From Silvibacterium bohemicum (GTDB lineage: Bacteria; Acidobacteriota; Terriglobia; Terriglobales; Acidobacteriaceae): a stretch of 64,000 bases of DNA. The notes beneath the pieces are model-generated. The model saw only the letters and a list, made by a program, of their open reading frames with translations. It had not been told where the DNA came from and searched no databases. Where the stretch lies: assembly GCF_001006305.1 (NCBI RefSeq), contig NZ_LBHJ01000019.1:1-64000 (forward strand), in the 5' to 3' direction. Every line of letters begins with the position of its first letter. Position 1 is the stretch's first letter. A program made the position numbers and the translations under genes. Of this stretch, positions 35,384-44,366 are shown one piece after another.

Positions 35384-36196
35384 ATGATATCCGCTGGGTT
35401 TTCGAAAAAAGTTGACAGGTTCTCCGTGCCAGTTCAATACAGTATTGTGATCCCGGCTTATAACGAGAGTGCGCGCATCGGTCGGGCTCTCATCGAAGTG
35501 GTGCGATCGGTCGAAAAAAACGGCTGGAATGCCGAGGTGCTGGTCGTCAATGACGGCTCGAGCGACGACACCGCTGCAATTGTGCGAGCTTTTGCCGCCA
35601 ACCATCCCATCATCCGGCTCATTGAAAATGACGGCAACCGCGGCAAGGGATACAGCGTGCGCCATGGAATGCTCGAAGCCGCGGGCAGCGTGGTGATGTT
35701 CACAGACGCCGATCTCTCTTCCCCAATGGACGAAGCCGAGAGGCTTTTCGGAGCCTTGCGAGAAGGCGCCGATGTGGCCATCGGGTCGCGCTGGCTTGAT
35801 CGCGGACGGCAGACGATTCACCAGCCAATCTACCGGCAGTTTTTCGGCCGCTGCTTCAACGCTGTGACGCGTATGGTGATGCGGCTGCCCTTTGCCGACA
35901 CCCAGTGCGGCTTCAAGGCGTTTACCCGGTCGGCAGCGCAGACTGTTTTTCAGCTGCAGCGCATCGAGCGCTGGGGATTCGATCCCGAGATCCTGTTTAT
36001 TGCGCTGAAGCGCGGATATCAAGTTCGCGAGGTTCCGGTGACCTGGGGACACGATGAGCGTTCCCGCATCAGCTACCTGAAAGACGGCATCAAGATGCTG
36101 GAAGAGCTGGTGTACATCCGGTGGAATGCTTTTATCGGCTCTTACAACCGGGAGGTCAAAGAATTTGTCCCGCAGATGCCGCCGGCTAAAGGGTAA
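35384..36196 (+). CDS. GT2 glycosyltransferase, dolichyl-phosphate glucosyltransferase type
   Basis: A GT-A fold enzyme that probably transfers sugar from an NDP-sugar to polyprenyl phosphate. It shows SIVIPAYNESARIG, VVNDGSSDDTA, the DxD-type TDADLSSPMDEAERL, DTQCGFKAFTR and RWGFDPEIL. The last two are typical of the dolichyl-phosphate glucosyl/mannosyl group. The GTG at 35426 (VPVQYSIVIP) has a better-placed AGG and is a serious alternative start. It is divergent from the HU gene. Confidence 0.9.
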   Translation: MISAGFSKKVDRFSVPVQYSIVIPAYNESARIGRALIEVVRSVEKNGWNAEVLVVNDGSSDDTAAIVRAFAANHPIIRLIENDGNRGKGYSVRHGMLEAAGSVVMFTDADLSSPMDEAERLFGALREGADVAIGSRWLDRGRQTIHQPIYRQFFGRCFNAVTRMVMRLPFADTQCGFKAFTRSAAQTVFQLQRIERWGFDPEILFIALKRGYQVREVPVTWGHDERSRISYLKDGIKMLEELVYIRWNAFIGSYNREVKEFVPQMPPAKG

Positions 36197-36237
36197 TCGT
36201 TCCGTTGAGCGGAACCTGGGTTCGCTGTAGCTCTTCA

Positions 36238-36255
36238 CTTCGCTCAGAGTGATGA
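36238..36255. repeat. Intergenic repeat, family c fragment
   Basis: CTTCGCTCAGAGTGATGA, close to fragments at 25139-25154 (reverse complement) and 41611-41636. Short blocks of this type recur between genes in acidobacteria. Confidence 0.45.
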
Positions 36256-36332
36256 TTGAATCATGATGATTTGATCAAACAGCCGGTGGTTGGTTCTCCG
36301 GCTTCATCGCTAAATGCATTTTCCTGAAAAGA

Positions 36333-36359
36333 AAAAGAGCGCCCGATGGGCGCTCTTTT
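36333..36359. terminator. Bidirectional intrinsic terminator
   Basis: A 12-bp stem AAAAGAGCGCCC / GGGCGCTCTTTT with a GAT loop between two convergent genes, the GT2 enzyme (plus) and the 92-aa protein (minus). The A and T edges provide a U run in both directions. Confidence 0.9.
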
Positions 36360-36380
36360 CGTTTGAATCGACAATGCGAC

Positions 36381-36659
36381 CTAGGAAGCGAGCACCTGGC
36401 CGACAAGATCACGCTTGGTGAGCGCCTCGACTCGGCGCATCCGCAGATTCACCTTGTCCACCACGCGAACACCGCTCCGGGTCTGTTCCAGCGTCATGAT
36501 TTCGGAACAGGCGCCGCAGAGCCAAAAGTGTTCCATACGATGGGCCTTCATTCCCTCTCCATCACCCGCAGTGCGGACGGCGTCAAAAACGAAGATCCGG
36601 CCTTCGCGCAGGTAGTGGAGTGGCTTCGCGCACTGAGGATTCGCGCAGCTCTTTAACAT
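36381..36659 (-). CDS. Small four-cysteine protein, 92 aa
   Basis: CANPQC near the start and CGAC in the middle give a likely zinc site, with KPLHYLREGRIFVFDA between. The rest is a mixed charged tail. Function unknown; short proteins with this opening appear to be common in acidobacteria. GGAGAG lies 6 nt before the ATG. Confidence 0.8.
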   Translation of the reverse strand: MLKSCANPQCAKPLHYLREGRIFVFDAVRTAGDGEGMKAHRMEHFWLCGACSEIMTLEQTRSGVRVVDKVNLRMRRVEALTKRDLVGQVLAS

Positions 36660-36717
36660 GGAATCTCTCCGAACAAGGCACGTCCGTGCCCTGTCACGTA
36701 CTTTTACTGCTTTTCTA

Positions 36718-36961
36718 GTAGTGGTTTAACGCGACAGGTGGGTACTTCCACATCGAGCCCTGCCGTTACTTGTCGTTATGTCAGCTAACTTAACTTGAGA
36801 TGCTGGAATACCCGGAGTGGAGTTGCTTAAGTTTGGATGCCGCGACAATATTTAATGTCGGCATAATATTCGCTTTCCTAAAGCCACGTCTGGAAACGGA
36901 GCGTAAATTTACTTACTTTGGTGTGCGAGAATAGCAAGTCGGCCGGGAAGCCTGCCGGCTT
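36718..36961 (+). promoter_or_regulatory. Structured leader before proline dehydrogenase
   Basis: Four stems can be read in order. The first is GTGG / CCAC inside a larger CGACA...TGTCG pair (about 36732-36774). The second is AACTTGAG / CTTAAGTT (about 36789-36830). The third is a CGACA / TGTCG hairpin near 36839-36862. The last is AAGTCGGC / GCCGGCTT (36936-36961), followed by TTT. The last stem looks like an intrinsic terminator and ends 10 nt before the ATG at 36971. A riboswitch, attenuator or separate small RNA are all possible; no known class is recognised. Confidence 0.45.
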
Positions 36962-36970
36962 TTGACCTCA

Positions 36971-37903
36971 ATGCCTATTCTGCGATCCGCTTTCATAGCC
37001 CTCTCCCGCAACCAGTCCCTCCGCCACTTCTCCGAACGCTCGACGATGGGCCGCCGCATGTCTTCCCGTTTTGTCGCGGGAATGACGATTGAGGATGCGC
37101 TCCGCGCCGCAGAGTCGATCCAGGGACAAGGCATCGCCTCCACCCTGGACAGCCTGGGTGAGAATGTCACCACGCCGGCCGAGGCGCAGCGATCAGCCGA
37201 CATCTATCACCGTTTATTGGATGCGATCCAGGCGCGCGGGCTCAAGGCGAACGTCAGCGTGAAGCTGACCCAGATGGGGATGGATCTCGATCCCGAGCAT
37301 AGTCTGGCGCGGAGCATCGTCTCGGACCTGGTGGACCACGCGGTGGCGGCGGGCACCTTTGTCCGCGTCGACATGGAGGGTTCGGAATACACGCAGGCGA
37401 CCATCGACCTGGTGCGCGCGCTCCACGCCAAGCCGGAGAACCGCGGGCATGTCGGAATTGTCATTCAGGCTTACCTCTACCGCAGCGCGCAGGACATTGC
37501 GACGCTGACGGGCGAGGGCATCCGCATTCGCTTGTGCAAGGGCGCTTACAAGGAGCCTCCAGCGGTCGCGTTTCCGGAGAAGAAGGACGTGGATGCGAAT
37601 TTCATCCGGCTGACCGAACAACTGCTGGATACCAGCCTCTATCACGGCATCGCTACGCACGACGAGGCCATGGTCGCAGCCGCCAAGGAGTACGTTCGGA
37701 CGAAGAACATCGACCGGCATCAGTTCGAGTTCCAGATGCTGTATGGGGTGAGGCGCGATCTGCAGCGAGCGCTGGTGGCGGAAGGATACAACGTGCGCGT
37801 CTACGTGCCGTTCGGGGCGGAGTGGTATCCGTACTTCATGCGGCGGCTGGCCGAGCGTCCGGCAAATGTGCTGTTCCTGGCGAAGAACATGCTGCGGAGC
37901 TAA
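36971..37903 (+). CDS. Proline dehydrogenase (monofunctional)
   Basis: This FAD enzyme oxidises proline to pyrroline-5-carboxylate. The 310-aa barrel protein has GIASTLDSLGENVT, VSVKLTQMGMD, VRVDMEGSEYTQATIDL, RIRLCKGAYKEP, and the C-terminal RVYVPFGAEWYPYFMRRLAERP, which forms the substrate site. It is monofunctional: no P5C dehydrogenase domain and none next door. The ATG at 36971 has no ribosome binding site; a terminator-like stem occupies the space just before it. Confidence 0.93.
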   Translation: MPILRSAFIALSRNQSLRHFSERSTMGRRMSSRFVAGMTIEDALRAAESIQGQGIASTLDSLGENVTTPAEAQRSADIYHRLLDAIQARGLKANVSVKLTQMGMDLDPEHSLARSIVSDLVDHAVAAGTFVRVDMEGSEYTQATIDLVRALHAKPENRGHVGIVIQAYLYRSAQDIATLTGEGIRIRLCKGAYKEPPAVAFPEKKDVDANFIRLTEQLLDTSLYHGIATHDEAMVAAAKEYVRTKNIDRHQFEFQMLYGVRRDLQRALVAEGYNVRVYVPFGAEWYPYFMRRLAERPANVLFLAKNMLRS

Positions 37904-37927
37904 TCGAGCGCTCTCTCGATCGTTCCC

Positions 37928-39538
37928 TCAGTTTTTCGCGGCTTCATCCTTCACTTTGGATGGCTTCGGCACTTCGAGGGGAATCTGCAGGGTTCCCAGG
38001 CGGCCGTTGGTCATATCCCAGACGGAGAGGTAGAGAGTCTCGTCGCCCTTGACGAGATTGAGCTGCTCATCGACCAGGAAGGGCGCGTCGGGGTGGAGGC
38101 GCAGCGACTCCGCATTGAGCGTCATGGTGATGCGCACGGCCTCGCGAGCGACCGGGCTGCCGTCGCGGTTGAAGGCGAAGGCCCCTACTCCCAGGACAAT
38201 TTGAGTTTTGCTATCAGTGGTGCTCTTGGTGAAAGCGTTGACAGGCAGCGTATAGCGGATGGAGAAAGGCACAGTTCCCTTCTTCGCCTCCGGAGGCGGG
38301 AGCACGGCGGTGGCCTTCGGCAGCGCGGCAATTGAAGGGTCGGATGAGGGCAGAACGCGGGCCTGAAAGATGATCGGCTGACTGCGCAGGTCGGGATCCT
38401 CTTCGAGCCTGTCGCCTCCGACCAGGATGTGAGTGCGCTTTTTGCCGGTGGGCTCCGCGCCGCTGACGGCGCCGTCGGCGAAGTATCCGCTTCGATAGCT
38501 GAGATGGTACGCGTCGCCTTCCACTGCGATGCGGATGTTGTGCCACTTGTTGTTGAAGCGGAAGTCGTGCGGTGAATAGGTCAGGGTGTAGAAGCTTCCG
38601 CTGGAATCGAGTATCTGCCCGGCTGCTTCCAGCAGGCCGTTGGTGTTGTAGAAGGCGTGGCCGCCGGTAGCCGTGGCTACGTCATTCATGAGCATGTGCT
38701 GTTGCCACTGGGCGGGGCCAGCGGAGATGGTCAGGCCGCGGGCATCGATGGGATAGACGGCGATGCGGTCCTGTTCCAGCTCGTCATAGATGGCGCGCAT
38801 GGCGGCGGCATCCTGAAAGCTGCTGGCATCGGGGCGCAGAAAGAGCGTGGAGCCGCCGCTGAACCAGATCAGGTTCTTGCGGCCGGGATACTGGCTGAGG
38901 GAGAGCGAAATCTGCCGCAGCGTATCCAGATCGCTGAGATATTCGCGGCCGTGAGGCGGAAAACGCGGGATCGCCTTGTGTACCGCAGCCAGCAGGAGAT
39001 TGCGGTCGGGCGTGAAGTTCTGCAGAAGAACAGTGTTGGTTCCCGGCCGCAAATAAACGGCGAGCGACTGTCCCTCCGGCATCTGCTTGATGAAACGGGT
39101 GAGCTCGTAATAGAGGTACATCTGGTCGGTGATGTTGAGGTTGACGATGTCGATGACCAGCACATTGAGCACCGGGGGCAGGTGGAGAAGGAAGTCGTTG
39201 CTGTAGTCGCCATGCGCGGCTGCGGGCACAATTGCCGCCACCGGAGTATGCGAGTGCTCTTCGAAAGAGGAAACGACCTGCGGCTTCTTGTTATCGAAGA
39301 TGTGGAAGGCCGACTGCGGAAGGCCATGAACGGGATTGCCCTTGGCATCGGTCACCGTGACATCGGTGAGGACGACGCGCGACTCGGCGCGGAAGGTGTA
39401 ACCCTGGTTGACGCCCTGGGTGTTCGTGGTCTGCGTCGTATCGCCGGGCTGGTTCGGGCTGGGTGACGAAGTTTGGGCGATGCAGGCTGCGAAGGATGCT
39501 GCGAGGATGAAAACCGCCGGGGACTTCCGCAGAAGCAT
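37928..39538 (-). CDS. VWFA-related secreted protein (acidobacterial type)
   Basis: A 536-aa exported protein with a signal peptide (MLLRKSPAVFILAASFAACIAQ). It has an immunoglobulin-like opening (VVLTDVTVTDAKGNPVHGLPQSAFHIFDN) and a von Willebrand A-like domain with VLVIDIVNLNI and RKNLIWFSGG. This architecture is typical of a large acidobacterial paralogous family (VWFA-related). The metal-site motif is degenerate: DIVNLN rather than DxSxS. GAGGTG lies 4 nt before the ATG. Function unknown. A related protein lies at 49270. Confidence 0.9.
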   Translation of the reverse strand: MLLRKSPAVFILAASFAACIAQTSSPSPNQPGDTTQTTNTQGVNQGYTFRAESRVVLTDVTVTDAKGNPVHGLPQSAFHIFDNKKPQVVSSFEEHSHTPVAAIVPAAAHGDYSNDFLLHLPPVLNVLVIDIVNLNITDQMYLYYELTRFIKQMPEGQSLAVYLRPGTNTVLLQNFTPDRNLLLAAVHKAIPRFPPHGREYLSDLDTLRQISLSLSQYPGRKNLIWFSGGSTLFLRPDASSFQDAAAMRAIYDELEQDRIAVYPIDARGLTISAGPAQWQQHMLMNDVATATGGHAFYNTNGLLEAAGQILDSSGSFYTLTYSPHDFRFNNKWHNIRIAVEGDAYHLSYRSGYFADGAVSGAEPTGKKRTHILVGGDRLEEDPDLRSQPIIFQARVLPSSDPSIAALPKATAVLPPPEAKKGTVPFSIRYTLPVNAFTKSTTDSKTQIVLGVGAFAFNRDGSPVAREAVRITMTLNAESLRLHPDAPFLVDEQLNLVKGDETLYLSVWDMTNGRLGTLQIPLEVPKPSKVKDEAAKN

Positions 39539-39607
39539 GGTTCACCTCACGCACAGTTGACGGATGGGCGACTTGGTTAGTTGCTTTCTACTGTGCTCTT
39601 CCAGAGT

Positions 39608-39634
39608 AACCGGCCGACATTACTTCGGCCGGTT
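39608..39634 (-). terminator. Hairpin downstream of the sigma-factor operon
   Basis: A 10-bp stem AACCGGCCGA / TCGGCCGGTT with a 7-nt loop, 22 nt beyond the stop of the gene at 39656. The T run is short, so termination may be partial. Confidence 0.55.
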
Positions 39635-39655
39635 TCACCCATGTGGTTTTGCCGG

Positions 39656-40195
39656 TCAGCGGACCGGCGTGGCGGTAACCTCGACTTCGATCCGGCCCTT
39701 GCTTTCGAGATTGTCGGAAGAAAAGATCAGGGTGGGCTTCCCGATGACCAGCACGGTGGAGGCGGTCCAGCGGTTTTGCCGGATTACCGGAATTGACGAG
39801 TCAGCAGCAGCGCTGGGTGGGGCCGGACTCGTCAGTTCCGCGCTGATTCCGACGTGAAGCCCTCCGGGCACCTCATGCGCGCTATTGCAATCAAGGTTGA
39901 TGCCTATATCGATATAGTTGAGGTCGCCCTTGTCATTGGCGCGCACTGGGACCCGTGATCCGGTACGAATGGAGGCATGATCATACATGTCCCCGATCGC
40001 GGCCTGATATCTGCGGCTGTTCACCACCTTGCCGTCTTCACTTAATTCCCGAACGACGAATTCGATGCGGTAAGGGTGAATATCGATGGCGGGCCGCTGG
40101 ACCTCATCCGCAGGCGGCTTCGCGTCCTGCGCGGATGCGGGCAGAGAAAATACGGAAACAAGAGAGAGACAGCTGAGAATGGCGAGCTTGCGCAT
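39656..40195 (-). CDS. Secreted hypothetical protein, 179 aa
   Basis: A signal peptide (KLAILSCLSLVSVFSLPASAQ) is followed by a beta-rich domain with no cysteine pair (one Cys in NLDCNS). It has YRIEFVVRELSEDGKVVNSRRYQA and near the end VLVIGKPTLIFSSDNLESKGRIEVEVTATPV. No family is assigned. Last gene of an ECF sigma operon; AAGGAG lies 6 nt before the ATG. It is a plausible target or sensor partner of that sigma factor. Confidence 0.82.
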   Translation of the reverse strand: MRKLAILSCLSLVSVFSLPASAQDAKPPADEVQRPAIDIHPYRIEFVVRELSEDGKVVNSRRYQAAIGDMYDHASIRTGSRVPVRANDKGDLNYIDIGINLDCNSAHEVPGGLHVGISAELTSPAPPSAAADSSIPVIRQNRWTASTVLVIGKPTLIFSSDNLESKGRIEVEVTATPVR

Positions 40196-40204
40196 ATTGG
40201 CTCC

Positions 40205-40864
40205 TTAGTTGCCGCCGTTGCCGGAGGCTGCGTTGAGTGAAGTGTCGATGGGTTGAATGCGGATGGCGGCGATGTCGATCGGTTCCACGGGCTGCTGCTG
40301 ACTTTGGGCGACCGCCTGCGCGACCTTGCCGGGGCTGCGATCAACGAATGCAACAAGCGCCTGCTCGTCCTTCGAAAGCGGCGCGGGGGTGGGAAAGACC
40401 TCCTGTTTGGGCAGAGATTTATCGCTCGGCTGCTGAGACTGGATTGGTAGGGGAGCAGTTCGGTGCGGGCTCACGCCCCTATCCACCAAAGGGGCCGCCT
40501 GGGTTTGCGCCGGTTCCGATGGCCGCTCCTGCGGTGTCGCCGGATGGTGGGCCAGCGGCTGCGGTCGCTCGAAGGGAGAAGAAAGATTCGCTACAGTCGT
40601 TGATGTTCTGCCACGGCTTCGCGCGTGGCGCATGGGAATAAGCACCATCATCAGCAGCGCGGCGAAAACAGGAACGGCAATCGCCCATGGCAGCCGGCCG
40701 TACCGCCGCCGGCAGCGGCCGCTTTCTCGAACAGACGCAAAAACCTGCGAGGCGATGTCCGACGACGACGCGGGATCGGCGTAGGTGGCAAGCGCGGCAT
40801 CGAGCAGGGCGTCCAGCTCGTCTCTATGTGGGGACTCTCGATCTGGGGATTCTCTATCGCGCAT
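40205..40864 (-). CDS. Membrane protein in the anti-sigma position
   Basis: A 219-aa protein with a short N-terminal cytoplasmic part (about 55 residues, DELDALLDAALATYADP), one membrane segment (LPWAIAVPVFAALLMMVLI) and a Pro/Gln-rich outer part. It overlaps the end of the sigma gene by 11 bp. Both topology and position are those of an anti-sigma factor, but the HxxxCxxC zinc motif is absent, so the assignment rests on context. GGAG lies 8 nt before the ATG. Confidence 0.75.
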   Translation of the reverse strand: MRDRESPDRESPHRDELDALLDAALATYADPASSSDIASQVFASVRESGRCRRRYGRLPWAIAVPVFAALLMMVLIPMRHARSRGRTSTTVANLSSPFERPQPLAHHPATPQERPSEPAQTQAAPLVDRGVSPHRTAPLPIQSQQPSDKSLPKQEVFPTPAPLSKDEQALVAFVDRSPGKVAQAVAQSQQQPVEPIDIAAIRIQPIDTSLNAASGNGGN

Positions 40865-41429
40865 AGTGGTTCTCCTTCCCCGCGCCGTGCAGGGCGGCCA
40901 GTTTTTCCTTGAGCCTATGCCGGGCGCGCATGAGGCGCGTGCGCACGGTGCCCTCGGGGATTCCGAGGATGGCGGCGATCTCGCGGGAATTCAGCTGGTC
41001 GATCGCGGAGAGGGCGAGCGGCTGGCGCAGTTCTTCGGGTAGTGCGTCGATCATGCGATGGATTGCAGCCTGCCAATCGACGGCGATGGCTTCCTGCTCC
41101 GGGCTGGGCGCGGCGGAAGGCGGCTCCAGTTCGTCCTCCAGCACGGCATGCGGGAGTTGCAATTGCCTCACGCGATCGACGGCCACGCGCCATACTGCAC
41201 GCGCGAGAAAGGCTCGCTCGTTTTCGATTCCCCTCCATGCATGGTTGCGATAGAGCTTCAGAAAGCTCTCCTGGGCGGCGTCCTCGGCGTCGTGGCTGTT
41301 GCGGAGAATGGCGTAGGCGACACGAAAGACGAAGCGCGACTGGCGCTTCACGAGCGCCTCGAATGCGGCTTGCTCGTCTTCTGCTTCTCTGCTCCCAACT
41401 CGATCCCATCCACCATGCTCGGGCGACAT
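40854..41429 (-). CDS. ECF sigma-70 family factor
   Basis: Region 2 (FEALVKRQSRFVFRVAYAILRNSHDAEDAAQESFLKLYRN) and region 4 (IDALPEELRQPLALSAIDQLNSREIAAILGIPEGTVRTRLMRARHRLKEKL) are both clear. It probably directs a stress or envelope regulon. GGGAG lies 4 nt before the ATG. First of three overlapping or closely spaced genes (sigma, anti-sigma-like, secreted protein). Confidence 0.95.
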   Translation of the reverse strand: MSPEHGGWDRVGSREAEDEQAAFEALVKRQSRFVFRVAYAILRNSHDAEDAAQESFLKLYRNHAWRGIENERAFLARAVWRVAVDRVRQLQLPHAVLEDELEPPSAAPSPEQEAIAVDWQAAIHRMIDALPEELRQPLALSAIDQLNSREIAAILGIPEGTVRTRLMRARHRLKEKLAALHGAGKENHYAR

Positions 41430-41607
41430 TCACTCCCAAAGACGGGAGAGGGAGCAGAGGTGTTCGACTTTATTTTTTTGCGGGCGGACGGGATGAGGAC
41501 AGGAGTCGATCGGCTGACGCTATCGTTCTATGATTTTCGGTTAGCCGCTAGTCTTTGAAGAATAAGTCCATGGATCTTTACGCAGCGACGGGCCTAAGCG
41601 GAAAACT

Positions 41608-41637
41608 CCACTTCGCTTCGCTACGGTCGGGATGACA
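41608..41637. repeat. Intergenic repeat, family c
   Basis: Contains CTTCGCTTCGCTACGG followed by TCGGGATGACA. On the minus strand it would translate as CHPDRSEAKW, a phrase that recurs in spurious acidobacterial reading frames. Related fragments lie at 25139 and 36238. Confidence 0.6.
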
Positions 41638-41675
41638 ATTTATGTAAGGAATCACCGACCCAGGAGACGAGGAAT

Positions 41676-42338
41676 TTAGATGCTCTCGGCGTAGCGGAAG
41701 GGGCGGATGGGATGGCTCTTCCAGAAGTAGCCGAGGATGATGACGCTGGCCACCGCCGCATAGGCGCACCAGACGGAGGTGAAGGCGTAGCGCTTGATTT
41801 CCATTACAACCAGCAGAATCGCCAGATTGGCTATGCCGAAGAGAACCATGGCTCGGACCTTCGAGAAAAACAGCGATCCGCAGGTCGCGATGATGTAGAG
41901 CACCGCTACGACGGTATTGTTGGTCGCCTGATTGATGTAGACGATGCTGTTGCGCTGGACGAAAACCTGCAGGGGAAAAGCGGTAAGCGCCCAGAGGATA
42001 TATAAGGTGGTTCCTCCGCCGATGAGCAGGAAGGGCAACATGCTTCGGCGGCTGCGCACGTCGGGCTCGAAGAGGAGAACGCTGAGCGGCAGTAGAAAGG
42101 GGAGAAATCCCTGAGCGTAAAGCACGAAGGCCGCGCCCATATCGTGTGCCACGGCGGGCGAGAGAATTCCATCCAGGCCCAGCCAGACGAATCCCTCGAT
42201 GAACTGATGAATGGCGAAGAGGGTGGGCAGCGCGGCGAAGAGCAGCTCGCGGCGATGCTTGACGCGGGTGAGCGTGACCACGCCTACGGCTCCGAGAACT
42301 CCGCTGCCGACGAAATTCGCTGTGGCGGAAAAACACAT
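41676..42338 (-). CDS. DUF6629-like seven-segment membrane protein
   Basis: A 220-aa protein with about seven hydrophobic segments. The opening MCFSATANFVGSGVLGAVGVVTL, with FAIHQFIEGFVWLG next, is characteristic of this family of unknown function. AGGA lies 6 nt before the ATG. It ends in a short basic/aromatic tail (FRYAESI). Confidence 0.85.
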   Translation of the reverse strand: MCFSATANFVGSGVLGAVGVVTLTRVKHRRELLFAALPTLFAIHQFIEGFVWLGLDGILSPAVAHDMGAAFVLYAQGFLPFLLPLSVLLFEPDVRSRRSMLPFLLIGGGTTLYILWALTAFPLQVFVQRNSIVYINQATNNTVVAVLYIIATCGSLFFSKVRAMVLFGIANLAILLVVMEIKRYAFTSVWCAYAAVASVIILGYFWKSHPIRPFRYAESI

Positions 42339-42596
42339 TGCGCGTCCTCTCCTTCGTTATGGGAATCTTAAGCGTCTCATATAGCGGGTCCGTATGGAGG
42401 AGCAAGATCGGTCTCGAACCAGCTCGCCCATATGTCTTATCGGTAAAACACGGGAACCGATCCGATCTTCCCGATTCCCAATCCGAGCGGGGCGGCAGGG
42501 GAGAGGCATGCGGCGGTGCGAACCAATTAGAATGGTGACTGATTTCATTTAAACCTGCGCCGCGGCGATTTCGCGGCTGGAAAGACGTTGCACGCG

Positions 42597-44366
42597 ATGC
42601 ATCGCTGGTCAAAACTGTTCGTTCCCACCCTTCGCGAGGCTCCGGCGGATGCCGAAGTCGCCAGCCACAAGTTTCTTCTCCGCTCGGGATACGTGCGCCA
42701 GCTGGGCGCCGGCATTTACTCGTATCTTTTTATGGGGCAGCGGTCGATCAATAAGATCATCGCCATCGTGCGCGAGGAGATGAACACCATCGGGCAGGAG
42801 TTTCTGCTGCCGGGGATCATGCCTTCCGAGATATGGGAGCAGAGCGGCCGCTGGACGTCGATGGGACAGAATATGTTCCGGCTGCAGGACCGCAAGGGCG
42901 CGTGGCTGTGCCTGGGCATGACCCACGAAGAGGTGATGACCGATATCGCGCGCAAAGAGCTGCGCAGCTACAAGCAGCTTCCGCAGATCTGGTACCAGAT
43001 TCAGACCAAGTATCGCGACGAGCCACGGCCGAAGGCAGGACTGCTGCGGGTGCGGCAGTTCATCATGAAGGACAGCTACTCCTTCGATCTCGACGCCGCG
43101 AGCCTGGACGAGAGTTACAACAAGCACGATCAGGCTTACCGCAATATCTTCACGCGCAGCGGCCTGCAATTTGTCGCCGTCGAAGCCGACTCTGGCGCCA
43201 TGGGCGGATCGCAGTCGCAGGAGTTCATGGTCTACACCGATGCCGGTGAGGATCTGATCGCAAGCTGCGCGAGCTGTGGCTATGCGGCCAACATGGAGAA
43301 GGCGACTTCGCGGCTGAGCGCGGTGACGGAGATGGAGCCTACCGGCGACGGTCTGCCCGAGCTGGTGCATACTCCGGGCAAGGCGGCAATTGCGGATGTG
43401 GCGGAGTTCTTCCAGATCTCTCCGGCTTCGGATATCAAGACGGTCGCGTACATGGCCGCCCGCTTATCCGATACCGGCAAAGGCAAAGAGACGGTGTGGG
43501 AGCCGGTGGTGGTCTTCCTGCGCGGCGATCACTTCGTGAACGAGACCAAGCTGATGGGCCTGGTGAAGGCCGGCGAGCTTCGTCCCATGAACGGCGAGGA
43601 GCTGGAGAAGTACTTCCACGGACCGGCTGGTTATCTCGGGCCGGTGGGTCTTACGCCGGTAAAGAGTGTGAATGAGCCGGGGCTGAAGGTGATCGCCGAT
43701 CTTGGCCTCGAGAATCGCAAGAACATGGCGGGCGGCGCGAACAAGCTCGACTATCACTTCCGCAACGTCACACCTGGCCGCGATTTCAGCTGGACCTTGC
43801 TGGCGGATATTCGCAATGTGGCTGAGGGCGAGGGATGTCCCGAATGCGGATCGCCGCTCAAGGTCGCGAAGGCGGTCGAGGTGGGGCATATCTTCAAGCT
43901 CGGCGATCGATATACGGAGAGCATGGGGGCGCGGGTGCTCGATCCCAACGGCAAGGAAGTGACGCCGATCATGGGCTGCTACGGCATCGGCATCGAGCGC
44001 ATCCTGACTGCTTCCATCGAGCAGAACAACGATGCGAACGGTTTCTGGCTGCCTCGGGCAATTGCGCCGTTCGATGTGGTCGTGACCGTTACCAACATAT
44101 CGGACGCTTCCCTGCTGGCTGCGGGAACGGAGATCGCTGAGAAGCTCGAAGCTGCGGGATTCGATGTGCTGCTTGACGATCGCGACGAGCGCGCGGGCGT
44201 GAAGTTCAAGGACGCCGACCTGGTCGGGATTCCCTTCCGCGTGAATGTGGGGAAGAAGATCGCGGAGGGGAAGGTGGAGCTGGTGACACGGGCCTCGGCG
44301 TTGTCGGTGGATCTGGAAATTGCAGAACTACTACCGGCACTGGTTGTAGCGTCAGAGACGAAGTGA
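42597..44366 (+). CDS. proS: Proline-tRNA ligase, bacterial type with editing domain
   Basis: ProRS charges tRNA-Pro. This 589-aa protein is the bacterial form. It opens with [44 protein letters not shown]. Class II motifs are visible ([42 protein letters not shown]). The YbaK-like editing insertion (about residues 230-400) and the anticodon-binding domain ([22 protein letters not shown]) follow. ATG at 42597 is the family start; a TTG three codons upstream has the better-spaced GGAAAG. Its 3' end overlaps a convergent gene. Confidence 0.96.
   Translation: MHRWSKLFVPTLREAPADAEVASHKFLLRSGYVRQLGAGIYSYLFMGQRSINKIIAIVREEMNTIGQEFLLPGIMPSEIWEQSGRWTSMGQNMFRLQDRKGAWLCLGMTHEEVMTDIARKELRSYKQLPQIWYQIQTKYRDEPRPKAGLLRVRQFIMKDSYSFDLDAASLDESYNKHDQAYRNIFTRSGLQFVAVEADSGAMGGSQSQEFMVYTDAGEDLIASCASCGYAANMEKATSRLSAVTEMEPTGDGLPELVHTPGKAAIADVAEFFQISPASDIKTVAYMAARLSDTGKGKETVWEPVVVFLRGDHFVNETKLMGLVKAGELRPMNGEELEKYFHGPAGYLGPVGLTPVKSVNEPGLKVIADLGLENRKNMAGGANKLDYHFRNVTPGRDFSWTLLADIRNVAEGEGCPECGSPLKVAKAVEVGHIFKLGDRYTESMGARVLDPNGKEVTPIMGCYGIGIERILTASIEQNNDANGFWLPRAIAPFDVVVTVTNISDASLLAAGTEIAEKLEAAGFDVLLDDRDERAGVKFKDADLVGIPFRVNVGKKIAEGKVELVTRASALSVDLEIAELLPALVVASETK

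Noticed and set aside
41578-42612. A 344-codon minus-strand frame
   Set aside because: It overlaps the DUF6629-like gene in another frame and its end is the CHPDRSE intergenic repeat.
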